Shown here in pieces: positions 1-8,183 of a stretch of DNA of 64,000 bases. This DNA is from Desulfolucanica intricata (GTDB lineage: Bacteria > Bacillota > Desulfotomaculia > Desulfotomaculales > Desulfofarciminaceae): assembly GCF_001592105.1 (NCBI RefSeq), contig NZ_BCWE01000019.1:1-64000 (forward strand), given 5' to 3'. The number at the start of each line of letters is the position of its first letter. Position 1 is the first letter of the stretch. The position numbers and the translations under genes are program-made. The notes beneath the pieces are model-generated. The model searched no databases and was not told the DNA's origin. It was given only the letters and a program-made list of their open reading frames with translations.

Positions 1-3
1 TTT

Positions 4-111
4 TGCAGTGGCCATACCGGAGATACACCCGATCTCGAACACGGAAGTTAAGCTCTTAAGGGCCGATGGTACTTGGGGTTACCCCCTGGGAGAGTAGGTA
101 GCTATAGCAGT
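4..111 (+). rRNA. rrf: 5S rRNA (divergent copy, possibly degenerate)
   Basis: The stretch carries the conserved 5S blocks CGAACACGGAAGTTAAG, GCCGATGGTACTTGGGG and GGGAGAGTAGGT. It is followed by an intrinsic terminator, so it is the end of an rRNA operon whose 16S and 23S would lie before the window. At about 108 nt it is short for a 5S (usually near 117). Between the ACACCCGAT block and CTCGAACACGG roughly five bases of the usual CCCAT loop sequence are missing, and the terminal helix contains an A-A mismatch. It may be a variant or a pseudogene. Confidence 0.85.
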
Positions 112-118
112 AAGTTTA

Positions 119-157
119 GACCTATAAGATTGATTATTTCAATTTTATAGGTCTTTT
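119..157 (+). terminator. rRNA operon terminator
   Basis: A near-perfect inverted repeat (GACCTATAA ... TTATAGGTC) is followed by a T-rich run directly after the 5S gene. Confidence 0.85.
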
Positions 158-159
158 AT

Positions 160-750
160 TTTTAGCCTACAACAGTATTAATTATCATAATTTGTTTAAG
201 ATTTTATACTGATAATAAGCTGATTCCAAGGCTGCGGCATAAAACAAGTAAACCGTTAACAGAAATTTATCTTTAGACTTTAGAACACTAATGGTGGGTT
301 TTATGCCTCCGCTTATAATGCTGAACTGGTATTAAATTCCGCCATTTAAAACCAATATCCTTAAAAATTATAAATCTGTAACTCTATAAACTCTGTTTAT
401 TTAAACTTTACGATGTTTGGCATCAGTTTCTCTTTAAGAGAAAACTTGTCGCCAATATTCTAGGTATTAACTACTGGTGATAATAAATCCATTTCCTTCT
501 CGTTTCAACTAAATTGCAATAATTTACCATAAATTAAAAGAAAAAATGTAAAATGTAGTTTAAGGCTTAAGCCTTCAATACAATTGCAAAAAAATTATTT
601 AAAAAAATTTGCATTAACCCCTTTATATATTTAAGATAATGTCGATGTTTATAGTAATAAGTAAAAATATAAGAGATAAGGAAGAATATGATACTTATTA
701 AGTTGCTTTGGTCAAAGGATACGTTTTTTAACTTTTATAAATTATAACAA
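160..750. other. AT-rich intergenic region without a gene
   Basis: About 590 bases of AT-rich sequence between the 5S terminator and the riboswitch. I find no open frame with a ribosome-binding site. The promoter of the riboswitch transcript should lie near its right end, but no element stands out. Confidence 0.6.
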
Positions 751-752
751 TT

Positions 753-833
753 TACAATGGGCAAACCATTCTAAAGGATGGGACGCAAAGTTATGGGTCT
801 TCAACTCTCCGGAGTTATGATTGCCAGACTGCA
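753..833 (+). ncRNA. cyclic-di-GMP-I (GEMM) riboswitch aptamer
   Basis: The sequence matches the GEMM-I core in order: GGGCAAACCATTC, a short A-rich loop, GGATGGGACGCAAAG, a variable P3 arm capped by an ACTCTCCGGAGT hairpin, and the 3' strand TTGCCAGACTGC. These are the family's hallmark segments, including the invariant GGGACGCAAAG. The aptamer is followed by a terminator whose 5' arm is the aptamer's own 3' strand, so ligand binding and termination look mutually exclusive (an ON switch by inference). The first gene downstream is the 56-residue protein at 1061. Confidence 0.88.
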
Positions 834-884
834 AATACCTCTTAATGTATTTATATTAAAGGGTGTAATCTGTGCAATTTTTTT
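822..884 (+). terminator. riboswitch expression-platform terminator
   Basis: TTGCCAGA, the 3' strand of the aptamer, can pair with TCTGTGCAA at 869-877 (one bulged T), and the second arm runs straight into seven T residues. This forms only if the aptamer's closing helix is open, which would make cyclic di-GMP an antiterminator. Confidence 0.6.
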
Positions 885-1060
885 ATGCCTGTTTGTAAAC
901 AGGTAATTAAAGATGATGTTCGATTTTAAGCATTTCAAGTTTGAGGAATGTGAATTCATTATGTATTTGATTTGAATATATTAAAGTATACATTCTATTT
1001 TTCATTAATAATCTGGTAAATTAACTAGGTACTGCAATATTGTCTGGGAGTGGTAATTGA

Positions 1061-1231
1061 ATGAGATCATCTAAAGAACAGATGAGAATACATAAATTGA
1101 GGTTACTAAATGTGGTAGAAAAATGGATAGAAAACAAAGATAATCTTATTACGTTGACAGTAGCCTACGGAATCCTGACAGTAACCGGGGTGTACATAAC
1201 AATTTACTTGATGATAAGAGTATTAAAATAA
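1061..1231 (+). CDS. small membrane protein downstream of the c-di-GMP riboswitch
   Basis: A 56-residue frame starts at ATG with GGGAG ten bases upstream. The first half is basic and polar with Trp22, and residues 29-53 form one likely membrane helix ending in a basic residue pair region. I do not recognise a family. It is the only good open frame for the riboswitch transcript before the convergent ImmA gene, so it may be a c-di-GMP-induced membrane peptide or an adaptor. There is about 175 bases between the riboswitch terminator and the start. Confidence 0.6.
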   Translation: MRSSKEQMRIHKLRLLNVVEKWIENKDNLITLTVAYGILTVTGVYITIYLMIRVLK

Positions 1232-1498
1232 ATCCCGTATAATCCATTACCCCAGTATTCCGAAAATCCATGGAATAAAATGGCCGAGTTGGGGGATATG
1301 TTAACTTATGAATATCGGGTTGTAACTTCTAAAATAGTCTGGAATGCCTATCAAAAAATATATCTTCCATGCTTACCGGTAGAAAATTGTAAATATGTTC
1401 GGATATGCAAAGAAGGACGGAGCAGTTCCGGTTGGTACCGGTGATAAGATTCAGGGGCATGCCATAGGTATAACAAGGAGAGGAAAAAGCAGCCCCCG

Positions 1499-2005
1499 TC
1501 AAATGATATCCTTACAAATATTTTTCTCACCGTTTTTACCGAACTTTTTTTTATACAAATCCAGCCGGATGAGCATAAACCATACTTCAACGTCGAACCA
1601 TTCACAAAGGGTATAAACAGAATCTACGCCATTCTTTATAGCTGTCTCTAATTCTGAATCGGGGATTAAGATATTAGCTGCCCAGCTGAGAGCCATGCGC
1701 TCATCCTGTGCGACGATAGCCCTAATATTACTTCTGTTATTGTAATCCAGCTTTTGATAATCTCTCATATGATACGCCACATGGCCGGGTCTTGGTGGAA
1801 ATAAAATATGACCGATTTCTTCGGCTAAAACACATTTATAGTGTCTTAACCTGTCCTTTAGAGATATATCCAGAACGATTAATTTTTTTTCGGCATCAGC
1901 ATAGGCATCTAAACCTGGATGCTGTTCATGATGCAGATCCCGGTACTCAACTATAATTTCTAACTTCCGGGTCAGTTCCAATAGATTTTCAATAGATAAT
2001 ATCAT
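1499..2005 (-). CDS. ImmA/IrrE family metallopeptidase (DUF955)
   Basis: This 168-residue protein carries the zinc-peptidase helix as AEEIGH (residues 61-66) inside VLAEEIGHILFP, the variant common in phage and ICE ImmA proteins in place of HEXXH, and a downstream region with DERMALSWAANILIP typical of the family. ImmA-type enzymes cleave a partner XRE repressor to derepress a target operon. Its start overlaps the stop of the upstream XRE gene by four bases (ATGA), so the two are translationally coupled and probably work as regulator and protease. No phage or ICE genes accompany the pair here. Confidence 0.85.
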   Translation of the reverse strand: MILSIENLLELTRKLEIIVEYRDLHHEQHPGLDAYADAEKKLIVLDISLKDRLRHYKCVLAEEIGHILFPPRPGHVAYHMRDYQKLDYNNRSNIRAIVAQDERMALSWAANILIPDSELETAIKNGVDSVYTLCEWFDVEVWFMLIRLDLYKKKFGKNGEKNICKDII

Positions 2006-2466
2006 TTCATGTCATCCTCTTTCAAAGCACCGGTACCCGGTATGTTTGGCCCGTGTGCTGCCTTTCCCCCGGCTCCGTTAGGAATGCCATACTTTTTAAT
2101 GGCCTTATCCCAGAGATAATATAAGGTTTCCTGCGGTAAATTTAATTCAATTACTAATTGAGATATGCGGACAAGAGCGTCACCTAATGTTTTCTCCTGC
2201 AAAAAGGAGTTCATCTCCGTTTGATTGCCGGGGTTAGCTTTATTATCTGACAAATAACCGGCAGCAATCATTAGGTTTTCATAGGAAACATTGTAAACTA
2301 AGGCCAATTTCTCCAGTATGGAAGGCGAAGGCATCTTTAAGCCCCGCTCTATCTGAGAAACATAAGAGGAATTTACCCCGCAAGCCAGCTGCACCTGCCT
2401 GGTTGACAGCTTCATATTTTCCCGCAGTTGTTTAAGATAGTTACCGAACTCCACCTTGTTTACCAT
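2002..2466 (-). CDS. XRE-family helix-turn-helix regulator
   Basis: The N-terminal ~65 residues form a Cro/C1-type HTH (LKQLRENMKLSTRQVQLACG, then SYVSQIERGLKMPSPSIL). The remaining ~90 residues form a long linker and an effector or oligomerisation segment. I take ATG at 2466, nine bases behind GAGGGGG; the TTG at 2475 would abut that site. The four-base overlap with the ImmA gene suggests an ImmR/ImmA-like pair in which the peptidase inactivates this repressor. The regulated target is unknown; the tRNA/rRNA remnant lies immediately upstream. Confidence 0.85.
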   Translation of the reverse strand: MVNKVEFGNYLKQLRENMKLSTRQVQLACGVNSSYVSQIERGLKMPSPSILEKLALVYNVSYENLMIAAGYLSDNKANPGNQTEMNSFLQEKTLGDALVRISQLVIELNLPQETLYYLWDKAIKKYGIPNGAGGKAAHGPNIPGTGALKEDDMK

Positions 2467-2615
2467 GGTACTCAACCCCCTCTTTATAGTATGACTGAAA
2501 ATTTAATTTCCTGCAATATAAAATATCTAAAGAAATTTAAATAAAACAAGCATTGCCACAGGATCTATTTTTTGCTAGCCTTAAGTGCAGAAGTATACGA
2601 CATGATTACATATAT

Positions 2616-2691
<76 letters not shown>

Positions 2692-2753
2692 GCCCTTTGA
2701 AAACTACACAGCGTGGAAAGTAAAGTTCTAATGGAACACAAAAGCGCAAATTA

Positions 2754-2910
2754 GGTCAAGCTAAAAAGGGCATACGGTGAATGCCTAGGTGCTGTAGGCC
2801 GATGAAGGACGCGGCAAACTGTGAAAAGCCACGAGGAGCCGCAAGTAGGCATAGATTCATGGATCTCCGAATGGGGCAACCCGGCGAGGAAAACCCGAGC
2901 CTGGGATTAT
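2754..2910 (+). pseudogene. 23S rRNA 5' fragment (truncated)
   Basis: From GGTCAAGCTA onward the sequence follows the start of a 23S gene: AGGGCATACGGTGAATGCC, GCCGATGAAGGACGCGGCAAACTG, AAAGCCACG and CCGAATGGGGCAACCCGGCG. The similarity fades near 2890-2910, after about 150 of ~2900 nt, and a terminator-like hairpin follows. The 60 bases before it resemble spacer with a TGAAAACTACACAG block. This is a remnant of an rRNA operon, not a working gene. The exact end is approximate. Confidence 0.85.
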
Positions 2911-2913
2911 GCA

Positions 2914-2940
2914 GAGCATCGCAATGGCGGTGCTTTTTTT
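2914..2940 (+). terminator. terminator-like hairpin after the 23S fragment
   Basis: AGCATCGC and GGCGGTGCT can pair around an AAT loop and run into seven T residues, so a transcript of the tRNA-Ala/23S fragment would end here. Confidence 0.55.
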
Positions 2941-3260
2941 ATGCCGTTTTTACCGACTTTTGCAGATAATAATTTATGGAACAAATTAAAATTGATTTAG
3001 CCCTGGATAAAACCACACTTAATCCAAGCATTTAATCAAATGGTGTGTGACAGTGAAATAGATCTTGAAATAGCAGAACTTAAGGAAAATCTCTCCTGTA
3101 TGTCGGAGATAGGTTATAACAAAACCTCCCGTGAAAAAATGTCTGACCGGGATGTTCTAAAGCCCGGTCTGTCAGAGGTATGGTATTTCCTATCCTTATG
3201 TGTGGGAGGGCTATGTTGACTTAGCCGCGGAATATAAAAATTTTTATAATAATTTTAATT
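2941..3260. other. intergenic region, possible degraded coding
   Basis: No gene can be supported. A 59-codon frame at 3040-3219 on the plus strand has no ribosome-binding site and no family I recognise; it may be a remnant. Confidence 0.4.
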
Positions 3261-4243
3261 TTATTTCCGCAGTATTCCGTAGTGGAGAGGCGGGTTCAGC
3301 CACCCCTTCATCTTACCATATTTAATTATTAAAGCCAGCATCTCTAATTCACTGAAGAGAAGATCTTTGAAGATATCTCTAATCCTATCATTATGTGTGC
3401 ACTCTATGAGTGACTGTGCGTGCATTAACAGTGCGCCCTGGATGCCTTGAAAAATCCATCTAAAAATATTGTCATCATCCATAAATTCTGTGTGGGCACT
3501 CGGTGGCATCACATTGGGAGGCCTGTTTGGTAGTGGAACCTTGAAGTGGATAAGCTCCTTTTCAAGCACCCTTGCTTGTTCTACAAGTGTCTGTATGCCT
3601 TTTTCGAGTATTAGCTTAAAATCATCATCTTTGACAAAGGCGATGAATGTCTGCGTCATCTCAATATTATCGTTTCGGTAGGACAAGTGGTCCCACAAGT
3701 GAAGAGCCTCTCCTGCGCATAACCCCTCACTGGTATACTCGGGGTGGTTTTGGTACATGGGTTGTTTACCGAGCCATCCTTTAGTTTTAACGTATTTACT
3801 AATGAGATTAAACCTGCCAACTGCTTTCATCGTTCCATTTTTAAAGAGGGTATTGATATCATCGTTAGTGGTCGAGGTCCGAAAGGACTTGATAAGCATT
3901 CCAATATGTTCTTGAGCAAAAGTAAATAACTCGGTGGCGATGAGCTGATCGTGAATTAACTGAGGGTTGCATAGGGTATGGCCAGACGGAGTATAGCCAT
4001 CCGGCCCGCGGATACCGAACCTTCGCAGGTGGTTTTCCCAAGTTTTGATATCGCCGCGGATTTCCGTAGAGTAAATCTTTATCAGGGCAAGTAAGTCTTT
4101 ATCGTGAGCTTGGTTGGTCCAGATATCAATGAATTGAAGGAAGTCATATTTAGCTTTTACTATGTGCCAAGGTAGTGTACCTCTGCTAAACCGATATCGT
4201 AATGCTTGTTTTTGTTCTTTTTGTCCAGCAACGAGAGAATCAA
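3261..4243 (-). pseudogene. DUF3231 family protein, frameshifted
   Basis: The C-terminal 212 residues (from an internal ATG at 3899) are open, but the same frame continues upstream to about 4270 without a start. A strong AAAGGGG site at 4252-4258 sits eight bases before a TTG at 4243 in the next frame, which reads ...DIGLAEVHYLG. Adding one base in the CCAAGG at 4167-4172 joins it to WHIVKAKYDFLQF and gives 327 residues, the usual DUF3231 length. Two homologous halves are visible, each ending KxKGWL....Y (KTKGWLGKQPMY and KMKGWLNPPLHY). DUF3231 proteins are ferritin-like helical bundles found in spore formers. Function of the family is not established. Confidence 0.75.
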
Positions 4244-4403
4244 TGTAGGTTCCCCTTTCGCTACTTTTTCTTTAGTTTGTCACCTACACGCTTATCTTTA
4301 TGCAGACATTTTGGACTAATGATTGTAACACGGTGCGATGAGCCGGTTTTGTTTAAAAAGTAGTAGATTGTAATGCTATAAGTATAAAAGGTAATTCCCC
4401 GGT

Positions 4404-4890
4404 ATGACAGGAAAAGTAATCAAGTTTGAATTAAAAACAAACTTCTATAATAAGACATGGATTGATTTCATTGGGAGAATCACGGTATTGGCGGGTTCAT
4501 CGATTCCGAATTTTGGGTTGGGGTTACTGTTAGCTTATCTATTTAGTGTTTGGCTGCAGTGGCTACCGATAGGCGGAGGGGGAGTCGAAGGGCTGGTTCT
4601 TCCTGCGGACACATTAGGTTTTGGTATGGTAGCAGCATATACCCGGCTGCTTCGCGGCAGTATGTTAGATGCATTATCCCAAGGTTTTATTCAGGTAGCA
4701 AGGGCCAAAGGAATCGAAGAGCGCTGGCTTATCAGCCGCCATGTGCTTAGACATGCCCTGCTGCCGGTATTAAACTTGGTTTGGTATCAGTATTGGGCAT
4801 CTGTTAAGCGGCAGTGTTATTGTGGAAACAGTATTCTCCTGGCCCGGCTTGGGCAAATCGATTGTATTTATTTTTACCTCGATCCACGCA
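4404..4890 (+). pseudogene. NikB/DppB-type ABC permease fragment
   Basis: The frame holds the middle of a peptide/nickel permease: GSSIPNFGLGLLLAYLFSV, then LPADTLGFGMVAAYTRLLRGSML and the EAA-loop VARAKGIEERWLISRHVLRHALLPV. The N-terminal ~110 residues of the family are absent. Near 4782 the frame shifts: the next frame continues [25 protein letters not shown] to a stop at 4890, while the original frame runs on as non-homologous residues to 4913. No partner ABC genes are present. It is a decayed remnant. Confidence 0.8.
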
Positions 4891-4911
4891 TTCGGTTAGG
4901 AGGTGACCCTT

Positions 4912-4940
4912 AAAGGCAGGATAATCTCCTGCCTTTAGTT
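4912..4940. terminator. bidirectional terminator
   Basis: AAAGGCAGGA and TCCTGCCTTT pair around a four-base loop between the permease remnant and the convergent kinase gene. Confidence 0.7.
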
Positions 4941-5016
4941 ATGTATAAGTATTAAGTATATAGCAGCTAAATAAAGCGAATTAGAAGCTCACTGACTGGA
5001 TTGTAGTTGTTGTGAC

Positions 5017-6336
5017 TCACTCATTTTCCCTTGGAATTGGAAAAGAACAAATAAAACTGACTCCTTGATCTAAATTTTGTTCAAGATAGAGTCTACCACC
5101 TTTTTGTTCTACAGCTTTCATAGCAATATGAAGTCCTAAACCACTGCCTTGAGAACCCTTGGTGGTAAAACCACGTTTAAATATTTTCTTGCATATATCC
5201 TCAGGAACCAGAGGACCGTTATCAGTAATAGTAAAAAAGTAATTTTCTTTATCCTCAGCAATTGCAATTAAAACCCATTTCTCAGATTGGTCAGTGTTTT
5301 TAAGCTTATATAAGGCGTTATCAATGAGATTACCAAATATCTTTGAAATCTTTTCTGTTGATATAGAAAAATTTTCTAAATAACTTTCAATATTAAATCT
5401 CATCTCTATACCATTGTTTTCTGCCTCCCTCATTTTGTTAATAAAAAAGGCAACTAAATTCTGCTGCTTAAGATTAGTTAGTTTACTAAAGCTCTTCATT
5501 TCAGTAGAAAGTGTTTTTAAATAGTTTTTAGCATCATCGTTTTTACCTAACTGGACTAATCCATTTAATACTGTAATATGGTTATTAAAATCATGTCTAA
5601 TAAGCCTAAGGATTTCTACTATAGCCTCATTATTCTTTCTTATAAGAAGTTCTTTTTCCTGAAGCTGAGACTTTTGTATAAATTTATATAGAGAAATAAT
5701 AAGTTTAATAGTAACGATTGCAATTATAAAATTGACAGCCAGCAGGATATAAATAGTTATTTCAAACAAATTATTTGACTGATTCCACTGATAGTAAACA
5801 GTAAAAAACATATTAAAAAAAGCCAGTAACATTACAAATATAAAAATAGGATAAGCTTTTTTTGTTATACCAGTTATAATTTTATTTAGATTAAATCCAC
5901 TTAGACTGCAAAACAATCCTACAACCAGAACCGCAATGGTTTCTGTTAATCCTATTGAAGCATTTAACCATGGATTATTTAAGACCTGTTCTATAGAAAT
6001 ATTTAACCGGTTAATTAGAATTAGTGGAGTATACGAACCTAAAAAAACCAAAATTTCCACACTTACCCCAGTCAATATAGCTATGTTCCAATCTGTTTTT
6101 AAAATAAAACGTATTAACAAAATTAGAGTCACTAATGTAATTAAAGTATGAGTTCCGAAAGTAATATTATATGTTAGATAAATTCCACGCACTAAATAAA
6201 CCAGTAAACCTTGTATTAATCCGATCAGCAAAATATCTTTCCACTTAGCTTTAATATTAAACAACTTAGCTCCTGTAAAAGTAACCAACATGGCTTCGGT
6301 CATATGAAGAAAAAAGAGTAACCGGATATCCTCCAT
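5017..6336 (-). CDS. agrC: AgrC-like sensor histidine kinase
   Basis: About 439 residues. Residues 1-215 hold six to seven membrane helices, as in peptide pheromone receptors. The dimerisation/phosphoacceptor segment is LIRHDFNNHITVLNG with His248, the SpoOB-like type typical of AgrC, and a HATPase domain follows with N-box FGNLIDNALYKL and G-box GSGLGLHIAMKA. The ATG at 6336 lies six bases behind AAAGGG; the ATG at 6342 overlaps that site. It follows agrD by 15 bases and is last in agrB-agrD-agrC. No LytTR response regulator gene (AgrA) follows, so its partner is outside the window or missing. Confidence 0.88.
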   Translation of the reverse strand: MEDIRLLFFLHMTEAMLVTFTGAKLFNIKAKWKDILLIGLIQGLLVYLVRGIYLTYNITFGTHTLITLVTLILLIRFILKTDWNIAILTGVSVEILVFLGSYTPLILINRLNISIEQVLNNPWLNASIGLTETIAVLVVGLFCSLSGFNLNKIITGITKKAYPIFIFVMLLAFFNMFFTVYYQWNQSNNLFEITIYILLAVNFIIAIVTIKLIISLYKFIQKSQLQEKELLIRKNNEAIVEILRLIRHDFNNHITVLNGLVQLGKNDDAKNYLKTLSTEMKSFSKLTNLKQQNLVAFFINKMREAENNGIEMRFNIESYLENFSISTEKISKIFGNLIDNALYKLKNTDQSEKWVLIAIAEDKENYFFTITDNGPLVPEDICKKIFKRGFTTKGSQGSGLGLHIAMKAVEQKGGRLYLEQNLDQGVSFICSFPIPRENE

Positions 6337-6351
6337 ATACATCCCTTTCTA

Positions 6352-6480
6352 TTAGTCTTCTTTTATAAGTTCCGATGGTACCGGCGGTTGGTAACTAAGT
6401 GGTCCGGACATTATCGAAACATTTCCTAGCGCTGTAAACATCAAAAGCATACCGAATATTGACCATAACATTTTTTTCAT
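6352..6480 (-). CDS. agrD: AgrD-like cyclic autoinducer prepeptide
   Basis: A 42-residue frame with GGAGGTG eight bases before ATG. It has the AgrD layout: an amphipathic hydrophobic N-terminus (residues 1-19), a short core around SGPLSY (25-30), and an acidic proline-rich tail QPPVPSELIKED that matches the conserved P.VP.EL recognition tail. The peptide has no cysteine, so a thiolactone cannot form; Ser25 or Ser29 would have to supply a lactone. It lies between agrB (14 bases) and agrC (15 bases). AgrB would process it and AgrC would sense it. Confidence 0.82.
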   Translation of the reverse strand: MKKMLWSIFGMLLMFTALGNVSIMSGPLSYQPPVPSELIKED

Positions 6481-6494
6481 TAATATCACCTCCA

Positions 6495-7121
6495 TTAAAT
6501 CCGTATTTTTTGTAAAACTCCATCTATAATTGATACTGTTTTATGCCCCCATGGAGTAAGAGAAAACACCTGATAAGTTACCCCTAAGAGTGATGCATAC
6601 TGAAAAATTAATTGATATTCCCCTGCTGTCTGCTCAAGCGACATCAAAAGTACAATTACACTCCACAAGCTTAAAAAAACAATGGCTAAATTTCTATACC
6701 TTCTCCCGGAGGTAAAGGTGCCCAGGGGCTTGCCATTGATACTGGATGTCGCATATTTAATTGTTATGGGGATTCCGGTTACCCAAATTAAAATAGTAAA
6801 CACATTTAAAAATAACCAAAGATCTAAAGTTTTTAACTGTTGGGCTAAAAATCCCAGAGTAAGAAAAACTAACGTACCATAGACGAGGCAACGATTAGAA
6901 GATGATGCATGCGCTCCTCCGGTCATAACTCTCAAAGTTGAAGCAGATAAAGCGGCAATGACAGCATAAGGAAATATACCAAATAATAATGATAAAATAC
7001 CCAATACACTATATCCGGCTAAGAAATTCCAAAGTGTCCGTAAACCAAATAACATTGTATCAACATTTTGACCGGTCTCAGAGGAAATCTTTAACGCGAG
7101 CTTTTGAAAAAAACTGTCCAT
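6495..7121 (-). CDS. agrB: AgrB-like accessory gene regulator (prepeptide-processing membrane protease)
   Basis: A 208-residue polytopic protein with the AgrB signature MTGGAHASSSNRC. The catalytic pair His71 and Cys78 are seven residues apart, as in Staphylococcus AgrB. Hydrophobic segments lie near residues 35-60, 80-120 and 145-190. AgrB removes the C-terminal tail of AgrD and closes the ring at the membrane. It is the first gene of agrB-agrD-agrC; the ribosome-binding site GAAGGA is rather far (about 14 bases) from the ATG. Confidence 0.9.
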   Translation of the reverse strand: MDSFFQKLALKISSETGQNVDTMLFGLRTLWNFLAGYSVLGILSLLFGIFPYAVIAALSASTLRVMTGGAHASSSNRCLVYGTLVFLTLGFLAQQLKTLDLWLFLNVFTILIWVTGIPITIKYATSSINGKPLGTFTSGRRYRNLAIVFLSLWSVIVLLMSLEQTAGEYQLIFQYASLLGVTYQVFSLTPWGHKTVSIIDGVLQKIRI

Positions 7122-7215
7122 CTGTTATAATTTACATTCCTTCTATTTTTAAGATAATAATTTTCAAAATAGTTCGCCACCAATATTTTTTTTCCTTCTC
7201 TAAGTAGGTAAATTA

Positions 7216-7446
7216 TTGATAATTAATACTAATTTAACAATTTCTATAAAATTATACGTAAATAAACTACATGTATGTAAAGAGAAGCTGCATTATTCAG
7301 GGGAACTTTTAAATATGGAGGTTAAATATCGTACAAAGTCAGGTAAAATAAGAGTGGGGTTATTATCTACTGAAATAGTTGACATTAATAATGAGAAATA
7401 TATTTCGGGTGTAATGATGTATTATAAAATCAATAATTTACAATAA
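7216..7446 (+). pseudogene. PAS-domain remnant
   Basis: The stretch GELLNMEVKYRTKSGKIRVG followed by LLSTEIVDINNEKYISGV is the second half of a PAS domain of the sensor-kinase/diguanylate-cyclase type (compare the usual RTKSGE.R.GLLSAEIIE.NGE.CI). No start to the PAS fold, no output domain and a stop soon after mean it is a fragment of a lost signalling gene. An ATG at 7315 behind GGGG might still be translated. It lies divergent from agrB. Confidence 0.55.
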
Positions 7447-7447
7447 A

Positions 7448-7492
7448 GCAAGGGGCTGTGTCTAAACAAGTTAGTTTGGCCCAACCCCTTGC
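7448..7492. repeat. 45-base imperfect inverted repeat
   Basis: GCAAGGGG pairs with CCCCTTGC, and an inner CTAAAC pairs with GTTTGG. There is no T-run directly on either side. It may serve as a hairpin terminator between the PAS remnant and the PII-like gene, or be a remnant of a mobile element end. Confidence 0.5.
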
Positions 7493-7511
7493 CTAAATTC
7501 TAAATTATCTT

Positions 7512-8183
7512 CTAATACAATCCATAAGTTTTGTTTACATCAAGAATAAATATAATTCCCTTACCGGGTTCATCAATGTGAATATGTTCTCTGATAGAAG
7601 AAACGATGGAATCTGTTAGTTCGTTCTTGCTAATGATCAGTACCATTTCTTTTTCCGGTTCTATCGCCATGGAAAACAATGTATGGGTTTCGTGGATCCC
7701 GGAACCCCTCGCTTTAATAATGGTTCCTCCTCTGGCGCCGCCCTTATTTGCCGCCGCAATAACATCTTCCGCATTTCCTCTGTCTACAATGGTAAAAATA
7801 GCCTGATACATGGTGTTTTCCTCACCTCTTTTTACCATGTTATCTTGGTATTGGCAACTTTTTTTTCCCAACAGGTTCGCCACAGAGATAGTAAAAGCTA
7901 TACCATGATTCGGTTTATGGAAAGCCAGTTCTTTATTCAGTACGCCCAGAGCCTGGTGAGCCGTTGTTTTGTCAGCGATCAGCAAAACGATTTCTTTCCG
8001 GGAATCATTTAATTCCAGAAACTCTAAAATACGGTTCTTAATGGTTCCCCTGCCTAAAAAAACCGTACCTCCCGATATCCCGTTTTTTTTTGCAATTTTG
8101 ATGACCTTGCTTCCTAAGCCGAAATTTACGATCATACAAATTAGCTCAAGTTCTTTTTTATCGGGACAATTCTGTGTTTCCAT
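7512..8183 (-). CDS. tandem PII-like signalling protein
   Basis: The 223-residue protein is two PII-like domains in a row, about residues 13-105 and 127-220. Each has the loop GxxGGTxxxxRG: GISGGTVFLGRG in the first and GARGGTIIKARG in the second. PII proteins are normally single-domain trimers that bind nucleotides and report metabolic state to a membrane or enzyme partner. The start overlaps the stop of the DUF1538 membrane protein by 26 bases and has AAAGGAGGAG upstream, so the two are co-translated. I infer that it gates the DUF1538 protein. Its ligand is unknown. Confidence 0.8.
   Translation of the reverse strand: METQNCPDKKELELICMIVNFGLGSKVIKIAKKNGISGGTVFLGRGTIKNRILEFLELNDSRKEIVLLIADKTTAHQALGVLNKELAFHKPNHGIAFTISVANLLGKKSCQYQDNMVKRGEENTMYQAIFTIVDRGNAEDVIAAANKGGARGGTIIKARGSGIHETHTLFSMAIEPEKEMVLIISKNELTDSIVSSIREHIHIDEPGKGIIFILDVNKTYGLY

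Noticed and set aside
2781-2969. 62-residue plus-strand frame
   Set aside because: It lies within the 23S rRNA fragment and the hairpin after it; not coding.
7683-8012. 109-residue plus-strand frame opposite the tandem PII gene
   Set aside because: Antisense shadow; no ribosome site and no family.
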